Assembly (NCBI GenBank): GCA_011503125.2
Contig: WWBZ02000022.1
Span: 3,534,001 to 3,598,000 of the forward strand
Origin: Botryosphaeria dothidea
Lineage: Eukaryota > Ascomycota > Dothideomycetes > Botryosphaeriales > Botryosphaeriaceae
Length of the DNA stretch: 64,000 bases
Direction: 5' to 3'
In this document: positions 1 through 10,345 of the stretch, piece by piece
Layout of the letters: the number at the start of each line of letters is the position of its first letter
Position numbering within the stretch: the stretch's first letter is position 1
The notes under the pieces: generated by a model
Database searches by the model: none
Told to the model about the DNA's origin: nothing
The model's input: only the letters and a program-made list of their open reading frames with translations
Made by a program: the position numbers and the translations under genes

Positions 1-174
1 TCGCGGTAAGACACGTTCAATAAAGAACCGCTTACCAGATCGATATCACCCAGTAATCCCCAAGCATTCCCATGTGACGCCATACCCAAAACAATCCCCA
101 ATCATCCAATACAAATCCCAATTTTGTCTTCCCAAATACAAAGATCTGTGCGGAGAAAAGAAAGAAGGCCATCA

Positions 175-3100
175 TCATTGATACCACTCATCCTCATTAT
201 ACAGATTCATCGCGCCATACCCGCCATCCATCGCTCCCGCATTGCTTCCATTCGCCCCAGCGCCATTGATCCCATTCAATCCATTGGTCTGCCCCCCTCC
301 AGCCATCGTCACCGGAGTGCTATTGAACTGGCCCTCCCCTGCCGCGGTTGGGGCGGCGGTGGCGATAGGGCTGCGGTTCAAGTACGCCATCTCCTCAGCG
401 CTCATGCCCCAGTTATCGAAGCCCATAGCCAGCTGACTCTGGTCGCGCAGCCACCAGTTATCCTGGCTCTCACGGAGCAACGCGTCGACGCCGCCAAACA
501 GATCCGATGGGCTGCCACCGGATAAAGTGGTGGTGCTGGCAGTATTTGCGGGGGTGCTGGGGTTCGTCTGCTGTTGGGAGGGCTGACGGTGGACACGTGG
601 GTATTGGATGTCGGCTGCTGTTTGGGGAGGACCTGTGTGCGAGCGGTTGTCGGATTCGCGGCGCGAGACTGTTGCGGCGGCGTAGTTGGTGGCGTTTGCG
701 GAGGCGGTGGTCGTGTTTGGGGGGACGGTAGCCGTGGTGTAACCGTAAGTTTGGACGAGAGGGGGGAGAGAGTTTGGCTGTGGTTGTGCTGGTTGAATCT
801 GAGCAGCTGCGCCCTTTGGCGAGAGTGTGTCGCCGTGATATGTGCCGAATTTTGCATCGGTGCGGGCAAGGACTGTGGCGGCCTCTTCGGGAAGCTCAAC
901 ACGCCATTTGCGAGCGAGGATGGAGAGGATGCTGAGAGTGCGGCGCGCACAAAGCCAGCCTTCTGCTATCTCTTCGAGATGCTTGACTCCGTGGATCATG
1001 TCTCGGCGGGCATTCTTGTCGGGAAGATTGAGGAGATGAATGGTGCAGGCAGAATGTGCTATGTATACCGCGATATTGCAGATCTGCCGTAGGCCATGGG
1101 AACGCTTGTACAATCGTAGTAACTTTGATATTGATTGTGCCGCTTGAGTGCACAGCTTCCGTGGAGAGACATTAGGTGGTAGTGGCGAAGTAGCTTGGTT
1201 GTATTTAAGGAAGGGACGGAATAGGTGAATGTAGAGGAGTTGGAAGAACATGCTAATTGAACAGTCAGTCAACATCCATACGTGATACCAGCACGACCTG
1301 CATAACAATGCAGAAGCTGTGCATCTGTAGCAGCCCTACGACCCATGCTTGCACAATGACACATCGTTGAGCATACGTCATCTGAGCCCAAAGTTGTAGT
1401 GCTACAAGGATGGAGCCAAAACAAAAAATAGTACTTACTGCATGACTAGCATCGAAGGCAGACCTCCTTCCCGCGGCTCAAGTTCTTTTGGAAGATCTCT
1501 CCTCCAAGCCTCCAGCCGCTGGTGCAGCTCGCTCAGTTTCTTGAGCTCTTGCTGCTTGCCCTTCGACTTATCCATGTCGATGGGGTTGTAGAACGAGGTC
1601 ATCAAATCATTGCTGATCTCGCACAGCTTCGAGATCTGCCGCGCAACCGCGCGCGTCCTGGCTGGCTGCGCGTTGGCCTGGCTGAAACCGGAGTCGTTAT
1701 ACGCGCACCATGTTTCGGCGTCCTCGTTCGGAAACACTTCAAACTTCGGTACGGTGATGATGTTCGTAGGGAGCTGGGGTAAACGTCCCAGGTAGTTTGA
1801 CCAGCATCTGAAGAACGTCAGAGACTTGTTTTTTTTTTTTTTTGCTCGCACCCAAAATAGATCCCGTCGCACCAAGGCCAGATGGAAACTCACTTGTCAA
1901 ACAGGAAGCAGCCCCAGAATGTGATCCGACGTGCATCCTCTTCATCGTCGTCCCGAGTGCCCTGGCCGGATGAGAGCCCTCCCGAGTCGAGGTTGAGACC
2001 TAAATCACATGCCATTCGGAAACTCATGCCACTGTATACCCAGCCCTTGGCTTCCCGTCCACAGCCGGCTTCTCTTACTGACATGAGCGCCAAGGCTTGG
2101 ACCGTGGCCATCCTCGGCTTCTCGTGTTCGTCATTCTCCATTATTAACCGTTTCGCCTCTTTGAAGAAATGGTCTCCGGCAGTGGTTGAGTCATCTCGGT
2201 TAGCTCGAGCGCCAGGCAACGAGGTGAAGTGACAGCCCAGGGCAAGCATGGCGTTGACTAGCAGCGGGGTGCAGTATTTCCGGCCATTCTCTCCTGGAGG
2301 GTTGCCGAGCAGGAAGTCCCGGTAGAATAGATTCTTAGGCAAGGTCGTGAAGAAAGTATAGTGCCAGACAAAATACATGTTGATCAGATGGGTGATCAAT
2401 TCCGGATCCTTGGTCACGGTGGTCCATGAGACGATAGGGTCTTCCAGCTGGGCGTATACGTCAGCGTTCGCGACGGCCATGAAGTCTTCGTCCATCTCAA
2501 CGCCCTCAGCCAGGTGTATCAGGTTGGAGGTGCCTCCGATGTAGCGCTGCGACCCGTCCTCCAGACGCAGTTGGCCCATCTTCCCGGAAAGCTGAGTTTC
2601 GAACGTTGGAGTGCCTTGTGGGGCGGGGTTGGAGTAGGGTTGTATCTCGTCCGACTCCTCGTCCATGCCCTGCTCCTTCATGATGATCTGCTCGGCAACA
2701 TTGTCCAGGCTCTCGCATGTGCGGATCTGGCTGACCAGGGCGGGGACCTCATCTTCGGGCCAGTTGAGGATTGCCTGGATCAGGGTCTCGAGGGTGGAGT
2801 TCTTGGTCCTAAGCTGGTCAATATCCTTCTTGTAGACGCCCTTGCGGCGGTGGTCGGAGCCCGGGTCGTAGACGCATTCGGTGTTGTAGACGGAGGCGCA
2901 GGCAGCGCAGGCGGGGGTGTTGCCGTCGCACTGGAGACGAGTGTCAGCTCTGGTGTTGGCGCGACCGGGCGCTCAGAGTGGAGGCGTGCCTTTGATTTGC
3001 GGCGGCGACAGGCTATGCAGGCGGTGCTCACGCATCGCCGCTTGACCGGGTCGTCGTGCACATCCTTGCGCTTGTTCCTGGCGCGCGGCTTGCTGGACGC

Positions 3101-3193
3101 GCTCTTGCCAGCGCCGGGCTGGTCGTCGTGGTCGGGCTGGGGCGGGTGGGGTTGCGAGGCCTCAGACGAGGCAACACTCAGGCCGGAGTCCAT
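175..3193 (-). CDS. nirA: NirA-like Zn2Cys6 nitrogen assimilation transcription factor
   Basis: Probable nuclear activator of nitrate-assimilation genes. Inferred exons on the minus strand are 3193-2990, 2930-1894, 1807-1439 and 1252-175, giving 895 aa, close to the usual length of NirA. The N-terminus carries a full binuclear zinc cluster, C59-x2-C62-x6-C69-x6-C76-x2-C79-x7-C87, followed by a basic linker and a coiled dimerisation stretch. The middle is a fungal-specific transcription factor domain (AVNAMLALGCHF-like and ARRITFWGCFLFDK segments). The C-terminal third has the conserved NirA-like block ending GWLCARRTL, then a Gln/Asn/Ala-rich tail typical of activation regions. Intron 1 splits the zinc cluster and has a GC donor. 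The third intron (186 bp) is long for this window. The start is the first Met in the exon holding the cluster. The NirA assignment rests on length and remembered family sequence, not on target sites. Confidence 0.85.
2931..2989 (-). other. GC-AG intron inside the zinc cluster of nirA
   Basis: The exon before reads CRRRKSK and the exon after reads CDGNTPAC. The only junction that restores the Zn2Cys6 spacing uses donor AAG|GCACGC and acceptor CTCCAG|TGC, 59 bp apart. A GCTGAC branch-like sequence lies just upstream of the acceptor. No GT donor is available nearby. Confidence 0.8.
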
Positions 3194-4271
3194 TGGTGGG
3201 CATTGCGCGCGCGCTCAGGTACAGGTCCGGCGGGTAGGTGTAGCAGGCGGGAGCGGCGCGCTCGGGGCGGGCACGGTGGTCCGACAGTCGGGCTGGCGGG
3301 GTCCTGCTCTTTGCTCGTACGCCGGGGCTTGCAGAGTCGGGGCGCAGGAATCGAGGGTGTGCTGGGGACATGACTACAGCATTGGGCCGGCAAGAAATGG
3401 TGGAGTTTTGTCAGCAATGGGCTGCGGCGTCCAGAAGGCGGAAGGCCGTGAGAGGGCTCGCGCGTCATTTGCTGGCCCCGCGCGATATCGGTGCGCCCAG
3501 TCAAATCGTTATCTTTACCAATCATTCGCTCCCTCTCCATCCTCACGACCCCAGATGATGCCCTCGGAAAGATAAGTCTGCGGCCATCTCCCGTCTGACC
3601 CCTCCTAGCGGCGCGCCATGTTCAACTCGTAATTCAACTTCGTGGTACTGGGACAGGACCCTGTTACCCGACATGCGCCTCAAGGGTCCTTACTACAACG
3701 TCATATACACCACTCAGCACCCACCCTTGGGATGGCTCTGTCGGTTGCATTCTGGTTTCTCTGCTTACAGCTGTGACGTTCTTGGGCGCCACTATCTGCC
3801 AAGAAAGCCTATCAGCTCTCAAAGAGGGGTCGTGGACGGCTATCAGTGCTCTCTTTTTCTCTGCCTGATTGCCTTGCTGATTGCCTCTCGCCTCAAGCGC
3901 CAATTTGGAGCGAAGGACAACTCATCCGGAGTGGAAGCGTTCGTCCGGATGCAAGTGTTCGCTTTGATATTGTACACCTGCGTCCGGACGAATGCTTCCA
4001 CTCCCCATGGGCATGTCATCCAGCAGCTTTGAAATGGCATCCAACTATGGGCCCGATTTTCACACTTCACAGAGATTAGGCATGAACCTAGAGCTTTTCA
4101 TAACAATGTTGCTTGCTAGGTATGTTCCTGTTAAGTATATAGAGTGCTGACGTTTTGAAACTCCTCCAATCCTTTTGGTTTTTACCATCCAATTTCCCAA
4201 TTCGGTCAAATATCCCTGTAAATGTCACTTTTGTTGAAGATCAGATGTCGCCAGTCCATGCCCATCGCCAA
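3194..4271. other. Intergenic region upstream of nirA, downstream of the SNF2-RING gene
   Basis: The nirA promoter side (3194-3660) is GC-rich and has overlapping open frames without family features. The middle holds one well-formed hairpin repeat (3928-4004). The rest is AT-richer 3' flank of the next gene. I see no further gene. Confidence 0.6.
3928..4004. repeat. Short hairpin repeat, copy A
   Basis: This is a near-palindrome of 77 bp. The left arm begins GGAGTGGAAGCGTTCGTCCG and the right arm is its inverse, ending GAATGCTTCCACTCC, with a loop of roughly 14 bp. It is followed by CCATGG. It is the best-preserved copy of a family with related copies at 7674, 8114, 12330, 14165, 14358 and 14530. 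Confidence 0.88.
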
Positions 4272-7200
4272 TCATAAATCATCTGCCCATTCATCATCAC
4301 ACTCATCCTCGCTGTTGGCGTCCACGCGCGGGAGCGTGTCCTTGTCCTCCACCGCCACGAACGGACGACCCTCTTCATCCCGGCCGACTTGACCAAACAG
4401 GCGTAGCATTTCATGCATGGTGGGGGCATCCCTACGCTCACCTTTGTCGCCCATGATGTGATCGATCTCCTTCTGCTTCCTGTCTTGCATGGCGATCAAC
4501 TTCTCGTCGATCGTGCCCTCAACGACGAACCGAGTCATCGACGTCTCCGCTTCCTGTCCGATACGGAAAACGCGGCAAAAGGCTTGCTGCTCGACCGCCC
4601 AGTTCCACCAGGGGTCGATCGAGATGACGTGCTTGGCCTGAGTGATGTTCAAGCCCAACCCACCGCACTTGAGGGAGGCCAGCAAGATGGAGGCGTTGCC
4701 CTGTTTGAACTCCTCAAGAGCCTTGTCGCGCGTCGCCACGCTCATCCTGCCAGTGTACTCTTTGCAAGACCAATTTTCCATAGAGCAGATCTTCTTCATG
4801 ATCTCTACCATCGAGAGGAATTGAGTGTAGATGAGAATCTTGCAAGCCGGGTCCTTTTCCAGCCAGTTCAGGATCTGGGCTTTCACCGCGATAGTCTTGG
4901 CCGACGGGAGCACGGTGCCATGCTTTTCGATCCAAGTCTTGGTGGCCTCAGCCTCGTTGTTTTTCTTCTTCTTCTTTTTCTGCCCCTTCTGCTTCCTGCG
5001 CCAACGCTTGACAGGAGCCTCCGCTGCGTTGATTTCCGCATCATCGGCGTCTGATATGATATCGTCGAGGTCGAACCCATCACATGGATGAGCCCAGGTG
5101 TATTCAATCTGGCACTCTTGGCAGCGAGAATGTTCGAATCCTTGCCTAGCGCACTCATGCTGATGGTCCCGCAAGCATTCTTGGCAGTAGATGTGGTAGC
5201 ATGCGGTCACGTAGGGCGTGTCTGGTATCTGGCGACAGACAACGCATATTGTGCGCTCCGCCACCTCATCCCATTGCTTACCCTTCCGGAGATCTTTCAG
5301 GTACTTGGCAAAATTGAAAGTCCTTCCATGCGCTCCTCCAATACTGATCCGGTCCTCCGGAACATTCATCAGCCCAGTGTCGGGGGTCGCCTCCCGATGC
5401 GTGGTTGCCGGAGTTCCCTCATCCTTATACTCCTCGTCGGGATCTTCTTCCTCTGGTAAAACTGAAAGAAGTCTCCGCAGCTCAATCAGCTGCGCACGCC
5501 GGTGGTCACGGCGCGGAACTTCTATCTCCGTCAATTCGCGGATCTTTTCATGATCCTCGCGCTCCAGAAGGTCCTTCATCACCACTTCGACCATGAGCAT
5601 GTTTCCAGTCATCTGGCGGAGCCTAAGGAGCATGACCAGTACGTTGCGGTAATTCCTCTCGAGGGAATTTTCCTGCACAAAGCTGTTGACCCGGGCTACC
5701 ATGCGTCGGTGGACAATCTCATAGATTCCACGCTCCAGGTTGTTGAATTTGACCCAGTGGATGCGCTCACTTGCCTTCGGAAGTTTCAGGATAGGCGCTC
5801 CGAACATGGTGTCTTTGTGAGTCCGGCGTATCATGAAACGGCTGACCATAAGACTGAGCCTCTCTAGGGGCTCCTCGTTGGGGCCATGGTTGTAGTAGTT
5901 CTCCTTGAAAACACCGAAGCTACCCGTCAAAGGAACTTTGAGGAACTTGAAGTAAGGGTAGAGTTCTAGCGGGCTATTCATGATGGGAGTGCCGGAAAGA
6001 GCCCACCTGAAATTCCCCTCTAGAGCTCTGCATGCCAATGATGTTCTCGACCGGAAGTTCTTGATCTGCTGTGCCTCATCAAGCACGATTCTTTTCCATT
6101 TCACGCGGTGGAGATCACCCTTCTTTTCTTCATAATACTCCTTCCACCAGGCGTTCTTCTCCTCGGCCGTCTGGAGCTCCAAAGGGAGATCAGTCTTGGG
6201 ATAGCTTTGCTGGACCTCATAGTATGTTGTCAAGACAGCATCAAACCTGGCGAGAAATTCGGGTACGTCGTTAGCCTCAGGGCGATTGCCAGCTCTGTAT
6301 ATCAGGACTTTCAGCTTCAGACTTTCTTTGACATGCTTCTTGAATTCCCTCGCCCATTGAGTGACAAGAGAGGCTGGTAATACGATCAGGGTTGCGCCGG
6401 GTTCATCAGGAATGGGCTTTTTGGGTCGGCTGTTGATGATATTCGCAATCATGACCACGGTCTTTCCGAGACCCATGGACTGCAAAGGTTAGTGCCAAGT
6501 TCAGCGTGAGAATATGAGAAAGGTGTGCTCACATCCGCACAAATACCTCCAAACGGCCTCTGCTCGTCATTTTCCCGCTCCCGCATGAACCCGCCGCCGA
6601 CCAATTGATAGTTCTTCAGGGAACTTGTCATGCCTGTAACCTTCCAACCTCCATTGCCGTCGGGTCGAGCAGCAGGCTTGAATTTCCTGCTTGCATTGTA
6701 AAGCTCTTTCTTCTCGGTTATTGCCTTACTCCTATGCTCTTTAGAGACTGAGTTAAGGAGTTGTTTCAGTGCGTCAGCCTTCCGAGTCTCTCTGATCTCC
6801 GGCAAATCAGGCGCATCTTGATTCGCTGCCTGATCCTGGAAGATGTTGCTGTTCATCATCGATCCAAGGACGTGACGCCTGGGATCCTCTGGTCTCTGCT
6901 TGCTTGTCTTCCTCTTCTTGCGGCGCCGAGGTCCCTCACTGACAAATAGACTCTCATCGTTTGATTCGCTCTGCTCTCCATCCCTACTTTCTTCGTCATA
7001 ATTCTCCTCCACCGCAGCTTGCCTTCTTCTGTTGCTCTCCATTTGGTGAAGCTCAAGACGCATCATTTCCTCATCCAAATCCGCTTGCCCTTCTTGCCTT
7101 CGTGTGTCCAGATTGGCGATTTCCTCCTCGATAGATGTTTCATATGGCGTAGGCTCTCGAGGAGCGGGATGGGAAGGAGCGGGACCGTACCCGTCGTTGC

Positions 7201-7435
7201 TGAAACCCTCTCTCAAGCGCTTGCGGAGAAGACGGAATTGCTCTTTTCCGCGCCGGTCGGCTCTGCGGGAAGGCAAGGTGAGGGGAGGAGATGGCGACTT
7301 CACCGCAGGAGCGGGGTGAGTGTCGTGGTCGTCGAGCAGGATAGGCATGTCCTTGCTTCCACCAGGCTCGTTCAAGTCAAGCGGCCTGAAGAAGACAGGC
7401 TCATGTTCTTCCTCTTTGATTTGAGTTTCCGTCAT
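4272..7435 (-). CDS. Rad5/Rad16-type SNF2 ATPase with embedded RING finger
   Basis: Likely DNA-dependent translocase and ubiquitin ligase acting in chromatin or DNA-damage tolerance. Two exons, 7435-6533 and 6479-4272 (53-bp intron), give 1036 aa. The first ~290 residues are charged and probably disordered. Motif I (DSMGLGKT) follows at about 301-308. Walker B reads DEAQ near residue 435, not the usual DEAH/DEGH. A C3HC4 RING (CVVC ... CYHIYCQEC ... CQEC) is inserted near 712-765. The C-terminal helicase lobe follows, with IDPWWNWAVEQQAFCRVFRIGQ. An acidic tail ends the protein. No HIRAN domain was recognised, so it resembles Rad16, Uls1 or HLTF-like fungal paralogues more than Rad5 itself. 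The exact orthologue is not settled. Confidence 0.92.
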
Positions 7436-7673
7436 GGTGAGGTTGACTCAAGGTGAAGGAATGGTGGAGGTGGGTGTAGAGGAAGAGGAGGAGGAGGTGG
7501 GGAGGGGAGGGGAGGATCATGTACCCCGGGGTCTGGACCCTGAAACTTGTTGTTCGAATAGGAAGGAACCTTCGAAGGAGACGTAAACAGTAGGAAGCAG
7601 TTAGAAGGGAAGGAGTGGACGTCCTATTTGGAATGATGTCATCCAAACCGTACGTATGGCAACAGCAACGTGG

Positions 7674-7750
7674 GGAGTGGAAGCATTCGTCCAGATGCAA
7701 GAGTAATCAGCCCTACTAAAAACTTTCATCCGGACGAATGCTTCCACTCT
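7674..7750. repeat. Short hairpin repeat, copy B
   Basis: A 77-bp inverted repeat with arms GGAGTGGAAGCATTCGTCCA and, on the right, GAATGCTTCCACTCT. It has the same arm sequence and the same total length as copy A, with a different loop. Confidence 0.85.
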
Positions 7751-7805
7751 GGACGGTGAGACTGTATTATAATACCCTTAAAACAGCTGAATTGAGACTC
7801 CTAAA

Positions 7806-7906
7806 GAGTTTCGAAGAATTCATCCGGACGCAAGTGTATTAAAGTTGAGATAACAAAGCTAGTTGAAATCTCCATTACACTTGCGTTAAGATGACTCCTT
7901 CGACTT
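7806..7906. repeat. Hairpin repeat, longer decayed copy C
   Basis: The left arm contains TTCATCCGGACGCAAGTGTA. The right arm contains TTACACTTGCGTTAAGATGA and then CTCCTTCGACTT. The inner arm ends (ACGCAAGTGTA) pair perfectly, while the loop is about 30 bp longer than in other copies. Confidence 0.7.
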
Positions 7907-7944
7907 CTTTCGCTATGATATAAAAAATACTACCAAAAATTAGA

Positions 7945-8000
7945 GGTAAATCTAGTACTCGAAAGATTAATTTATAAATACCCGGGGTGGTTGCGTGAAT
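7945..8000 (+). repeat. Diverged direct repeat, unit 1
   Basis: It shares AATCTAGTACT, then an AT-rich stretch, then CCGGGGT with 8240-8295. Each unit lies about 40-50 bp after a hairpin copy (C and D), which suggests that a block of hairpin plus flank was duplicated with a period near 300 bp. Confidence 0.55.
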
Positions 8001-8113
8001 AGAAAGGATCAGAGGCAAAGGGACTGATACTGTTCGAAGAGAACGAGATTTTAAGTTATACGGAGTCAGAGCAAAGCAAGTGTGGGATATATTATGCATT
8101 TGAGATATTACGT

Positions 8114-8188
8114 GGAGTTGAGAAATTCATCTGGACATAATGTTCAATATTTCCCAAACGATTCCATCCGAACGACTGCTTCGACTCT
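8114..8188. repeat. Short hairpin repeat, copy D
   Basis: Left arm GGAGTTGAGAAATTCATCTG and a right arm ending GACTGCTTCGACTCT, 75 bp in all. The arms show several mismatches, so this is a decayed copy. Confidence 0.7.
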
Positions 8189-8239
8189 CTACCGCGCAGA
8201 AATAATCCAATAGACATGAAAGCATTATCAAGGTTTTGA

Positions 8240-8295
8240 AGTGAATCTAGTACTTATACAATGTATTACATAAAAATCCGGGGTAGCTGGGTATC
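8240..8295 (+). repeat. Diverged direct repeat, unit 2
   Basis: Partner of 7945-8000 (shared AATCTAGTACT and CCGGGGT blocks, roughly two thirds identical by eye). The sequence just beyond, near 8314, has a chance match to a tRNA B box but no tRNA fold. Confidence 0.5.
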
Positions 8296-8449
8296 ACCGC
8301 GCTTTTCTAAGCCCTGGTTCGAGGCCAAGGAATATCATCATGACCTGAACACCAAACCCCGGAACGCTCAATCAATCTATGGCACGTAAGGTGAATTGAA
8401 TATCAAGTCTCTTGACTTTATTAGACGTTATTTTCGTTCGCCTAGCCGC

Positions 8450-10345
8450 TCAATCAGGGTAGACGAAGGCAGCAACGGCGATGATCGTGTACGTGGTCAT
8501 CAAGAGCATTCCCTCCAACCAGTTGGACTTGCCATCTCCAATCAGGTAGTTGACCAGCAAAACAGACACGAATCTACAACTGTCAGTGACGGGCGAAGCT
8601 AGACATGATGGTAAAAACTTACAAGACTGCAACCTGAAAGCCGTCAAAGGACAGGTTCATCTCGTCAATGCCAATCTGAATATGTTAGTAAATTACCAAG
8701 TCAAATTGCATATTACAAAGACTTACAATCCAACCAATGAGAACCGTGAGAGGAAGCACCAACAACGCAATCTGCGTGCTGGAACCAACAGCCACGCCGA
8801 TGGCAAGGTCCATCTTGTCCTTCATCGCAACCGTAACAGCAGTGGCGTGCTCGGCAGCGTTACCAACGATGGGGAGCAGAATAAGACCCAAGAAAGTCTC
8901 CGAGAGACCCTTGCCGCTGCCAGCAACAGAGGAAATGTTGTCGACCATGAATTCCGAGCAAAATGCGACCAGAACGGTGGAAAGGCCGAGCGCAACCAAG
9001 GCACCCAGGACAGTCAAAACCGGGACCTCCTCTTCGTCTTCATCGTCCTCCTCCTGGTTGTTCAAGAGGGTGTCTTCATGAATCTTGCCTCCGACCGCGC
9101 CCGCTGCGCCAGCGCCGATGGCTGCAATACCACGGTTGGCCGCGCCTGGCTTGACCTCCTTGGTCCTCATCTCGCCCTTCTTGCTTGGCTCGTTGTACAT
9201 GACAACGTGGGTCTTCAGTTGGAAAAGCAAGTAACAACCGTAGACGAAGAGCAGGATGATAGAGGTACCGCGGGAAAGTGCGTCGGTGTCGACAAGATCG
9301 GAAACTTCTTCCGAAGGCTCCACCCACATGCGGAAGACGGTGGGAATGATCAAACTAGCCACGGCCAGAGCGAGCAGACTGGCGCTGGTTTGTGCGACAG
9401 TGACGTTGAAGTGTTGCTCAACGCGAGAGACACCTCCAAGGAAGAAGCACATGCCCATGACCAGAAGCAGGTTGGACAGCATACTGCCAATCAGCGACGT
9501 CTTGACGATAACGAGTTCCTTCTTCACAAGCGCCTGGATACCGACAATCAATTCGACCGCATTACTGGTTACACATGTGTCAGTGATGATGTCAACAGTC
9601 TTGTGCTCAGCAAACACTTACCCAAAGGAGGCATTTAGCAAGCCACCCAAGGTTTCTCCGATATGCATGGCGAGCTCCTCAGTGGCATAGCTGAGCATAC
9701 CGGCGAGGGGAACAATGGCGATGAAGTTAACGACGAAGACAACAATGCCGTTCAAGTGCGCATAGTTGACGGCGAAACCAGCAGGGACGGCCAGGAGTAG
9801 GATGTTGACCCAAGATCCAAAGACAACATGCTTGAACTGGGTCCAGGGAGTAATGACGGGCTGCTTCCTCTTGCGCGACTTTGTGCTCGCATGGCGATCC
9901 AGGCCTGGCTTCTCCTGCTCCTCTTCGCTATCGGTCTTGTTGGTTTTCCTCCTGGTCAACGAGGCGTCGCCAGAGTCTTGGGCTTCGCCATTCGCATGGC
10001 TGTTGATGTGAAGCGGCTTGCTGGAGTCGCGCGAGGGCGGGGGCATGGTGGCGGCATGGACGGGGCCCTGGTTGTCCCTATGCCTAGTCTCTAGCTCGAC
10101 ACCGTCGGCGGCGCATGCTTCGGAGTGGGCTCGCGAATGGTGGGAATCGGAGGAGCCGCGGGGGTTCTCTTCATCGTACAGCGAATCGCCGGTGTGTGAT
10201 ATCTTTCGGGCCCACCTACAATGCATCAGCGATTGCAGGCGAGACGACGACGAGAGGTTGCTTACGGATTCCAGTTCGAGCCCTTCTTGGAGGCCTTCCA
10301 GGCAGTGTGCCTTGCCCTGCTCTTGATGGTGTCTATGCGGTACAT
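8450..10345 (-). CDS. vcx1: Vacuolar Ca2+/H+ exchanger (CAX family)
   Basis: Antiporter that loads Ca2+ into the vacuole using the proton gradient made by the V-ATPase. Inferred exons 10345-10266, 10215-9622, 9564-8727, 8675-8623 and 8573-8450 give 562 aa. The two CAX signature helices are present: GNAVELIVG near residue 225 (split by an intron) and GNAAEH near 460. Multiple hydrophobic helices surround them, and an acidic loop rich in Glu and Asp (EEDDEDEEE) separates the halves, as in CAX proteins. About 115 polar residues, including RKRK and Ser/Glu-rich stretches, precede the first helix. This is longer than yeast Vcx1 and could be an autoinhibitory N-terminus, as known for plant CAX. The start is the Met just after an in-frame stop. 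All introns are 49-57 bp. Confidence 0.92.

Larger units (their letters stand above)
7436..8449. other. AT-rich intergenic region with hairpin repeats
   Basis: This gap lies between the 5' end of the SNF2-RING gene and the 3' end of vcx1. It contains three hairpin repeats (7674-7750, 7806-7906, 8114-8188) and two copies of a diverged ~55-bp sequence (7945-8000 and 8240-8295). There is no credible coding frame. The base composition is visibly AT-richer than the flanking genes. Confidence 0.7.

Noticed and set aside
8270..8335. tRNA-like sequence with a GGTTCGAGGCC B box
   Set aside because: There is no acceptor stem, the variable region is missing, and no full cloverleaf can be drawn. Probably chance or a remote relic.
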